This document shows, in pieces, positions 35,701 to 44,200 of a stretch of DNA of 64,000 nt. Position 1 is the stretch's first letter. Each line of letters opens with the position of its first letter. This DNA comes from an uncultured Flavobacteriales bacterium. GTDB lineage: Bacteria; Bacteroidota; Bacteroidia; Flavobacteriales_D; Crocinitomicaceae. The stretch spans positions 124,001 through 188,000 of the forward strand of contig CAJXJK010000007.1 in the NCBI GenBank assembly GCA_913054135.1, given 5' to 3'. A model generated the notes under the pieces. The model had not been told where the DNA came from. It searched no databases and was given only the letters and a program-made list of their open reading frames with translations. Made by a program: the position numbers and the translations under genes.

Positions 35701-37461
35701 TCCTGCAAGAAGATTAGAGTAGGTAGAAGTTTGAGTTGCAGAAACTGTTGTGTTTCCATCAGGCCAGTAATAAGTGAATGGTGCTACACCATTTACTACA
35801 GTTGCAGTCATAGAACCGGTAGCATCACCTTTACACAGAACATCTGCTCCTGTTGATGAGGCCTCATAAGGCATGGCATCAAGAGTGAACGAGCCTCCAT
35901 TTTGGGCCGTAAATCCTCCCAGTTCATATGAGCCTTGATACCAATCATACTTGAAGTTAGCCAATGAGAAAGGAATGCTTATTAGGGGCCCACCTGTTCC
36001 AATACTGAAGCCAGGAATATTAATTGGTGGAATTAACCAGAATCCAGGCGTACAGACTGTTGAAGAACACCACTTCCATGGTTTTGACCATGTTGGACAG
36101 GGGTACGGAACTGAAATACAAACTTGTGGAACATAAATACCAGGAAAAAGTTGAAATCCACTCAGTGTTATGTCAAACTGCATTGCTTCTATAATAAAAT
36201 CAAGAGCAAGACTGTCGTAAATGTGACTGGTGAAATTAGTTTCACTTTTGATGTTGTAATCCATCTCAATTTCGGCGAACTCATAATTACATGGATATTC
36301 TACATTTAAATCATTTCCGAGTTCTACAGTCGCACTTGGTCCAAATCCAGAATTAATAACCGCTCCAGTACCAGGGTCTAATTCTTCGTAGTTCATGGAT
36401 GTTGGGAAGTTGAAAGTACCTTCAACGTTTGGACAAAAGTCAAATCTATGCTGGTTGTAGATTGAGAGCTGTAAAGTTGTAGATAGTAGGTTGTAAGTGA
36501 AGTTTACGGGACCAAAATCGTAAGAATTAGATAAGTTTTTCATAACTGTCCCTACCGGTGGTGGGATGAAATTCCCCATGAATTTTATCAAGTCGACTCC
36601 TACAGTAACATAATTTTTTGATCCGAAGGCCCCTAAGCATTTTCCATATAAATAGTCGTCTGTTTGAGTGGTAGGAAGATCTAACATTCCACTAATACCT
36701 AAACCATTGTCTGGCATATTAACAGGGAAAGTTGTTTGTTTAATCCAAGCCGGAAGACAAACAGCTCCACATCCAGTAGGGCTTGTGCAATAGCCTAACC
36801 CTGGGGGCGGGCACGAACCACCATAGCTACCAGTAGTACCAGGATAAATGGCTTCGTTTTGATTGATCAAAAAGATTGGAAAGGTTTCATTAACAGCAAG
36901 GTCTACGTTTGGAGTCAAACAAAAGCCGGTACAAATTTGCGGATGAATGTAAGCGTTTAAATTAGCCGTCATTTCTAATGCTGTTTCGCCAATTGAAGGG
37001 GGGCTTGAATTAAGTGCCCATCCATTGGTTACATTGTAGTCTGTATTGATCATTACCCATGTACCTCTATCGATAGTGTTAGCAGAAGGGAAAGTAATAT
37101 CAGCTTGAATCGGGTAATCAATATCTACGTAACCAGCAGTAATACCTTCCATGTAGAACCTTGACCCAATATTTCCCCAAGTACCTGCTGCCACTGAGGC
37201 ACCCCAAGACCCAAATCCATATCCAACATTTGTTACGCCTCCTACAGGACCAAATCCCGCGTTCCACGGAACGTTAAAAAGCGTCACGTCAATATCAGAG
37301 ACAAAGGCGTTTCCTGGTCCCCAAATACTTTGAGTATTTGTTGAGAATGTGACGTTATCATTAAAGGTAGTGGTTTGCCCAAAACTAGTCATATTGCCAA
37401 TTAGGCAAAAAAGTAATATGTAGATAAACTTATTCAAACTCAATCGTTTTGAAACTTGCAT
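32785..37461 (-). CDS. Large SprB-repeat adhesin with unique N-terminal domain and CHU_C sorting domain
   Basis: The 1558-aa protein starts with a signal peptide (residues ~10-28, NMTSFGQ). Residues ~30-520 are a unique domain rich in aromatic residues, Pro, Gly and Cys (CGAVCLPAWIKQTTFP; PYPCPTWSKPWKWC) that matches no family I recognise; it is the likely ligand-binding head. Twelve SprB repeats (~537-1465) form the stalk, and the C-terminal ~90 residues are CHU_C (AFTPDGDGYNDTWILDN, FNTWGNIVYQ, AYSGAVTIVI). Its first 32 bases overlap the end of the preceding 174-aa gene; a TTG 24 bp inside is a possible alternative start. The operon continues with the shorter paralogue, PorP/SprF and an SRPBCC protein. 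Confidence 0.9.
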   Translation of the reverse strand: MQVSKRLSLNKFIYILLFCLIGNMTSFGQTTTFNDNVTFSTNTQSIWGPGNAFVSDIDVTLFNVPWNAGFGPVGGVTNVGYGFGSWGASVAAGTWGNIGSRFYMEGITAGYVDIDYPIQADITFPSANTIDRGTWVMINTDYNVTNGWALNSSPPSIGETALEMTANLNAYIHPQICTGFCLTPNVDLAVNETFPIFLINQNEAIYPGTTGSYGGSCPPPGLGYCTSPTGCGAVCLPAWIKQTTFPVNMPDNGLGISGMLDLPTTQTDDYLYGKCLGAFGSKNYVTVGVDLIKFMGNFIPPPVGTVMKNLSNSYDFGPVNFTYNLLSTTLQLSIYNQHRFDFCPNVEGTFNFPTSMNYEELDPGTGAVINSGFGPSATVELGNDLNVEYPCNYEFAEIEMDYNIKSETNFTSHIYDSLALDFIIEAMQFDITLSGFQLFPGIYVPQVCISVPYPCPTWSKPWKWCSSTVCTPGFWLIPPINIPGFSIGTGGPLISIPFSLANFKYDWYQGSYELGGFTAQNGGSFTLDAMPYEASSTGADVLCKGDATGSMTATVVNGVAPFTYYWPDGNTTVSATQTSTYSNLLAGNNYVTIEDVNGCQVVTDYFITEPALDLNIYNSIITNVDCFGNANGEISVSVTGGTAPYSYVWTVSPSTTGTASNLGPGVYMVTVTDAAGCITTGSYTVTEPAAIANTVTVDQDVSCFGGADGKATTMPTGGTYPFSFNWSTGGLGTTENNISAGAHSVTVTDAVGCNISTNFNITEPAAPLALAITHTPVSCHGGNDGTIDLTPSGGTAPYTFKWFDETLVQLAMTTEDLTNMSAQTYTVEVEDDNGCPDNIQVTVLEPTDELTAVLTSSIDVSCFAGNDGSIDASISGGTLPYTINWSNGATNEDISTLIAGQYTLDVNDNNGCITQLVVDIDEPDAALASTNTFVDVLCNGDATGAIDLSPTGGTAPYSFAWSNSAISEDLTDVVAGNYTVTITDDKGCTFNDAAVISEPTAMTQTNSSVAVLCHGGNDGSVTVNVNGGVVPYAYSWSDMLNNQLSATANGMSDLTAGDYTVIATDSNNCTITTTITVDEPIAPIDITATVTDVLCKGDLSGAIDVTISGGSPAYTFLWSNGAVTEDINTIASGNYDLTVIDNNGCSKQYSGFVDQPASAVEITVAKKDVLCKGEETGWAYATVTGGISPYLINWSNGETDPMNDTLLAGTYTVQAQDANGCIANSGAVINEPITDLDFTHTLTDALCFGANDGTITVTPLDGTPPYSIIFADTSVNLFNNNLNSYTIDGLGAGIYPVEVEDGNGCRFIDSVTVSQPDTLTVTGEVYDALCFGSSDGAINVDINGGTTPYTTIWSNATTNENLVGVQAGYYAIQIIDFNGCIVEGTWLVDEPDDIEINSEILDPTCRDNHDGSITIFTEGGTPDYSYLWSNSEVTESVFNLAPGQYVLIVTDEHGCEKFDTLNINFVDIDCIAPPNAFTPDGDGYNDTWILDNLDNYPEATVSIFNTWGNIVYQTDGIYQAWEGTFEGKPLPAATYYYVINLNNGTPAYSGAVTIVIKE

Positions 37462-37954
37462 CTAAGACCTGCGACAGCAAAGGGGACACCAAGGCTGGAT
37501 AGTTTGCATAAACCATAAAAGTTTTTTCATCAGTACCTAAAATGAGCACTATCCTTTCGACAATCTTATCCTGGATTGTGAATCGAACTGTATGCAAAAA
37601 AGCTTCTCGTTTGGAGTCGAGAACAATTGAGGTAGAGGTAATCAGTTCAGATCCGGCGGCTTTAAAATCCTTTGCTTTAAACTCTTCGTTAACGTTTTTG
37701 TATGAACGATAAGGTACTGGTGCAATGGCAATAGATGCTCCAACTCCTATGTGCATGAATCCCGTAAATCCAGTATCGGGCTGAATAAAATGCAAAGGCG
37801 GTTGGATTGAAAAGTTAATGTTTTCAAATAAAACTCTTTTCGATAAATCTTTTTTAAACTGCTTTGCGGGATCATTTTCAACCGTGACTTGACTAAAGCC
37901 CATAGCAGATATGAAAATTAATGATAAACAAGTGATTAGTAATCGCATATGCAT
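37430..37954 (-). CDS. Small secreted protein of unknown function heading the SprB-like operon
   Basis: The 174-aa protein has a signal peptide (MRLLITCLSLIFISAMGFSQ; the ATG two codons upstream is equally possible). The mature part has a SIQPPLHFIQPDTGFTGFMH segment and a C-terminal alpha/beta region (VRFTIQDKIVERIVLILG, VMASFKTIEFE-like end LDASFKTIEFE). No named family recognised. It is the first gene of the operon with two SprB-repeat adhesins and PorP/SprF, and overlaps the first adhesin by 32 bp. It is likely periplasmic or outer-membrane associated. A role in adhesin assembly is inferred from context. Confidence 0.7.
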   Translation of the reverse strand: MHMRLLITCLSLIFISAMGFSQVTVENDPAKQFKKDLSKRVLFENINFSIQPPLHFIQPDTGFTGFMHIGVGASIAIAPVPYRSYKNVNEEFKAKDFKAAGSELITSTSIVLDSKREAFLHTVRFTIQDKIVERIVLILGTDEKTFMVYANYPALVSPLLSQVLDASFKTIEFE

Positions 37955-38182
37955 TCTATAATAATGCGCGCAAGATACACGGATATATTGAAAAAATCAA
38001 TTTTTTCTGGCTATGGAATCAATTGATTTTAGTTGGTTAAATTTTGGAATGACTTCCTTTATTTTTTTTCTTAATTACTTAAAAAATCATGAAGCCCTAT
38101 TCTAAAAGATTAAGGAACATGTTTTTCAGATTTATTCTCAGCGAGACTGATAGTTGTTATATTCGAATTCAACTTTTAAATT
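37955..38182. other. Intergenic region between divergent transcripts
   Basis: A-T rich and without an open frame. It holds the palindrome AATCAATTGATT at 38017-38028, which could bind a dimeric regulator of either gene. No other structure was recognised. Confidence 0.4.
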
Positions 38183-38212
38183 TTGATTGCAATTCTCGGA
38201 AACTTATATTTG
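38183..38212 (+). promoter_or_regulatory. Bacteroidota sigma-A promoter of the 2745-aa gene
   Basis: TTG at 38183-38185 and an exact TATATTTG at 38205-38212 are 19 bp apart, the favoured spacing. Transcription should start near 38219, giving a ~37-nt leader. Confidence 0.65.
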
Positions 38213-38255
38213 CTTGATTCCTAGAAATCAGATTTTTCGGGAAGATTGAACTGAA

Positions 38256-41200
38256 ATGAACACAAATCTCTTATCGATTAAGTTGAAAACTACTTTTTAC
38301 AAAAGACTCATTGGTCTGATGTTCTTGCTTTTAGGCTGGTCGAATTTGGCTCTATCCGCAGATTATTATTGGGTAGGAGGTCAAGGGAATTGGTCTGATT
38401 TCTCAACTCATTGGGCGACCACATCCAATGGTTCAACATTTCATCCATCTGCACCTGGTGTAGGAGATGATATTTACTTTGATGGATTTTCGTTTTCACT
38501 TGGTGACACTGTTTTTGTTGATGCTCCTGCTAGTGGGGATGATATTAGATTGACCGGTGGAGGAGGAGTGATTTTTGCGAATAGTCCAATGACTTTTTTG
38601 GGTGAAATGTTTATTACTAATTGCTGGTTTCATTTGAATGGCAATACCCTTTCAGTGGGTTCTATCGATTTGTCTACTTATACTTATTTAGGGGCGAGGA
38701 GATTATATTGGAGTAATTCGACAATAAACATCACAGGTTCAGGAGTAGCCATGGATGTTTCTGATACCTACACCTTAGTGACAGACTTTACTGATGCAAT
38801 TTTCAATTTTAATTACCCAGGTTTTTTGGGAGTGAGTTTTGATGCGGGAGGAACAAATATTGTGTATTCTGAAGTGAATGTTAATTCTATAGATTTTACG
38901 TTTCTAAAGAAAACTGTAGTTGATACTTTAAACGTGGCAGCAGGTTCTGCTGTGACAATTACCGCAGGTCCTACGAATGAAGTGAATGTTGAGAACTTAA
39001 ACTTCAACGGTGATTGCGGTCAGCCCAATTATGTTTACTCAACTTCGAGTAATCAGGCTTATATTAATATTAGAGGAGGTACTTTAAATGAAGATTATTT
39101 GGTTTTGAAGTCTATCAATGGAACGAACGGAACCTTTAATGCGGTTAATTCAATTGACCAAGGGAATAATTCCAATTGGTTGATTAATGAAAATCCATCA
39201 GCAACAAATTACTTTTGGGTTGGCGGAACTGGGAACTGGTCAGATCCTGCCCATTGGGCGTTGGCAAGCGGAGTTGCTGCTGACCCATGTGTTCCGGGTC
39301 CAAGTGATAACGTAGTTTTTGATGCCAATTCGGGCACTGGATTCACCACAACCGTTGATGTGCATTCATATTGCAATAATATGACTTGGGTGGGGGTTTT
39401 AGGAGCGCCTGATTTAACAGGGACAAATAATCTAACTTTAAAAGGTTCAATGGTATTGGATGCTCCAATGACAGCTTCACTGTCTGGGGTTTATGAGTTT
39501 GTGGGATTGGGTGCTGAAACAATCACTTCTGACGGAGTAGTCTTGAACGGTGATGTTCACTTCAATCATCCAACAGGAAGTTGGTCAATATTAGATGACT
39601 TAACATCAAACGCATTAGTCCAACTAGATTCTGGGTCATTTTCGACCGCTACAAACAACATGACAATTGATGGTTTCATTTCAAATCTTCAAACCGTCAG
39701 AACATTAGACATTTCTTCATCTGTGATCACTTTGACTGGGGTAGGACAGACTTGGGATATTAACCCTATTACTTTAACCTTTACGTCAACAGCATCTGAG
39801 CTAATTGTAAATCATACAAATGCTGGATTATCTGTGATTAATGGAGGAAGTTTGACTTATAATATTCTTCGATTAATGAATCCGAAAAGTGAATTGAATA
39901 ACGATAATACTTTTCAATTAATTGATCTTTCGCCTGGAATCAACTTTAGAGTTGAAGCCGGATCAAATCAAACCTTTGATTCTTTAAATGCTATTGGCTT
40001 ATGTACTTCTCCAATTACCATTGAAAGCACGAACAATTCGAGTCCGGCAGCTAACTTTATTAAAACTGGTTATGACACATTGAATGTTGATTATTGCCAA
40101 ATTTTAAATGTTACTGCTGATGACAGTGGTAATAAATATAACCTTGCTCAAAACTCATCAACAGAGTTCGTGACAACAGGTTGGACCACTGGAGTTCCAG
40201 GAGCAGGCGTAGCCTATTTTTGGAGAGGAAATGCAGGTGATTGGGGTAATGTAGCGAACTGGGACTCGCCAGTATCAGGTACGCCTGCTTTATGTTTACC
40301 TACAATTAGAGATTCTGTGTTTTTTGACGCCTTATCATTTAATGCGATTGGTCAAACTGCAAATGTTGACATTGGGGCCAATTGTTATTTAATGGATTGG
40401 ACTGGGTCGGACGTTTGGGATCCAATTTTTAATTTAAGTGGATCGGTAAATGTAAGAGAAGATATAATCTTGAATCCGACCGTGATAATTACGAATACCG
40501 ATACGGTGGCAGAATTAAGATTTGTACCTGAATTGAACACTTCAGAATTTATCACTTTTGATCGACCGGTTGGCACTAATATTTTGTTTAACGGCTCGGT
40601 TGTAACAGATTCTTTAATTTTAAACGGAACCTTGAAGATGGATGACGAATCAATTCTCAATGTTGCGCTCGGTACATTTGAATCTTCGGGAGATTCGATT
40701 CAAACTGGAATCTTTTTGACATCTGGAATTAGCACAAAAATAATTAATCTAAACAACAGTATAGTAGAATTGAGATATGGACTCAATTTTGTTGATTTTT
40801 CACCTGGCGCCAATCAAATTGTACTCAACTCTGGCACTTCACACATTCATCTTTTAGGTAGTTCTTCAACAGACTTTTTCTCGGGAGATAGTCTAGCCTA
40901 TTATGATGTGACAATAAATAATGGTGGAGGCTTATCTAATGTACTTATGAGTGGTTCTAATACCTTCAATGATTTGACTTTAAACCCCGGCTTAAAGCTA
41001 ATAGTTGATTCACTTGAAACACAGACGGTAGGAGGGGTGTTCGCCGCGCAAGGAACTTGTCAGGATAGTATTTTTATTAGTTCAAATGGTGCCTTAGCTA
41101 CTACTTTTGATCTAGCAAATCCGGGTCTTGTAGAGTGCACTAATCCTGAAGGAATCACCATAACGACATCAACACCTTTGAATGCCAAATTCAGTGCTGA

Positions 41201-44200
41201 TTATGGTAATAATACTTCTTGGAATTTTGATCCTGCAGTTCCTACCACTGCTGGTTTTAATGTTGTGTACGATCATTGTTACGGAGATCCCGTTCCTTTC
41301 ACGAACACTTCAACAGCTGATGCTGGTGGAATTGGAGCTCTAACATTTGAATGGGATTTTGGAGATGACACTCTATCCACTGATACCTCTTCAGTTCAAG
41401 ACCCTAGTTATACTTACACCACAGATGGTGTGAAATACGTAAACTTGGTTAGTTTTTACACCAACTTTTGTTCCGACACTCTTCTTGATTCGGTTCGAAT
41501 TAACAAGCCTGTTTTAACCTTCAATTCTTCTCAAACTGACACTACAATTTGTCAAGGAGATTCAGTGGCATTCACTGCAAGTGCATTTGCTGGTGGTGGT
41601 GTTGTAACTTATGATTATCAAATTAATAACGTAAGTGTTCAAAATTCTCCTTCTCCTTTTTATTTCACCTTTGGGCTTAATAATGGAGATGTGGTGACTT
41701 GTATTATGACGGCTAACGGTTGTGTTGATACATCTGATGTCGTCTTGACTTTCACTGTCCATGCCAATCCAACGGTCAATCTCTTTTCTAGTGATGCTGA
41801 TAACATAATATGTGATGGTGATGATATCCTATTCGCGGGTAGTGGTTCAGAAAAATACCAGTTTTTCGTTGATAATGTGCCAGTTACATCTCTAACCACT
41901 AATGGTGTTTACAACACCACTCTTTTAACTAATGGTCAAGTGGTCACATTGGTAGGAGTTGATACATCAACATCTTGTTCAACACAGGCTCCTGAAATTT
42001 TGACTATGACTGTGAATAATTTGCCTACAGTTACAATGACAACTACTGATGTTGACTTGGTTATATGTGCAGGTGATGTGGTTGGTTTTGATGCATTGGG
42101 AGCAAGTTTATATGAGTTTTATTTGAATGGATTTCTAATTCAGGGCCCTTCGGCTTCTGCCAATCTTACTGCCGGATTCTTGAGTAATTTGGATAACATT
42201 ACAGTAGTAGGAATTGAGAATGGATGTCCAGCTACATCTGCTGATAACTTCACATACTTCGTGAATGCCATTCCAAACACCCTTCTTTCGAACAATACTG
42301 GAACTACAATTTGTGAAGGCGTAACGGTTAATTTTTCTGCATTCAATGCAACTTCATATGAGTTCTTTGTGAATGGAGTCAGTGTTCAAGGACCAAGTGG
42401 AAATTCGAGTTATTCGAATTCTGTTTTGGTGGCAGGAGATCAAGTAGATGTGATGGGTGAATCTAATGGTTGTTCACAAATGTCAAGTACACAAACATTT
42501 ACAGTCAATCCTCTACCTAACGTTACTTTAATTGCAGATGATGCGGATAGCACAATTTGCCAAGGAGATACAGTTACATTTACCGGAGGCGGAGCAACAT
42601 TTTATCAATTCTACTTGAATGGTTTCCCGGTTGGACCTGCGAATACAAATCCTGTTTATGTGAATGGGTCTTTAGCTAACGGAGACATTGTTAAGGTAAG
42701 AGGGATTCAGTCTGGATGTGCGACTTTTTCGCCAACGGAATTCCCAATGACTATTATTCCTCAGTTTAATGTTAACCTCTTTGATTCTGATTTTGATGAC
42801 GCCATTTGTTTTGGTGAAAACATTGATTTTACGGGTGCAGGAACTGCCATTACACAATATGAATTATTCGTTGACGGTGTTTCGCAGGGAACAAATGCAA
42901 CAGGAAATTTCCCTACAAATACTTTACCAATTGGTAATCCACAAGTTTCTTTGAGTGGTTCAAAATTAGGTTGTACTTATTTTGCTGATGACACCATAAC
43001 AATTTCGGTTACTTCTATTCCTACTATCGATATGACCAGTTCAGATGTTGACAATGTGATTTGTGATGGAGATTCGGTAATATTTACAGCTAATGGTGGA
43101 ACGACCTATGAATTTTTAATCAATTCAATATCACAAGGAATTACCGCTATTGACACACTTTTTAGTGATGGATTCAATAATGGTGATGTAATTGATTTAA
43201 TAGGATATGTTGGCGGATGCTCTAATCCTAGTTTATCTACATTCACAATAACGGTAGATCCTGTTCCGCCAACGGTTTTATCAAGTTCAGATGTAGACAA
43301 CATTATTTGTGAGGGTGAAACGATTACTTATACTGCATCAGGAGCAGACAATTATGAGTTTTTTATTGGAGGTGTTTCTCAAGGACCACCTTCTCCAACA
43401 ACAGTTTTAACTTCTAATCTATTTACTGGTACAAATCAAATTTATGTTGAAGGATACAATGTTGGTTGTTCAGGAACCTCTAACATGTTTAATTTGGTGG
43501 TGAATTCTTTACCAGTTATTGATGTATTCATTTCAGATGCTGATACCTCTGTATGTGATGGAGAAAATGTTACCATTACTGGTGGTGGAGCAGGTACATA
43601 TGAGCTTATGTTGAATGGTGTGTCTCAAGGACCTGCAACTACAAATAATATTTTCAATACCAACTCATTGGTTGATGGAGATCAAATTACGATTCAAGGA
43701 GATGGAATTAATGGCTGTTTCAATACATCAACTGACCTTTATACTTTCACGGTAATACCGAACCCAGTAGTTGTGATGACAACATCTGAGCCTGATAGTG
43801 CCATTTGTGTTGGTGATTTAGTAACGTTCAATGCTACAGGTGCAAGTACATATGAGTACTATGTGAACGGGGAGTTAGCCGAAATTGGCGCTAATTACAG
43901 TACTGACTCATTAACGAATGGCCAAATTGTTCAGATTTTTGGTAACGATAATATTTGCTCAACCTTCGGGAATTCAATTCCATTCTCGGTATACAGTTAT
44001 CCTGTGACATCAATCATTTCGGATGATATTGATGAGACTATTTGTCAAGGAGACCAAGTTGTATTTACAGGTTTAGGAGCCTTTGATTTTGAATTCTTCG
44101 TTAATGGTGCGAGTGTTCAAGGACCAACAACTCAAGATTCTTTAATTACAACTTTAATAAATGACGGAGATGTCATTTTGGTTGAAGGAGGAAATAATGG

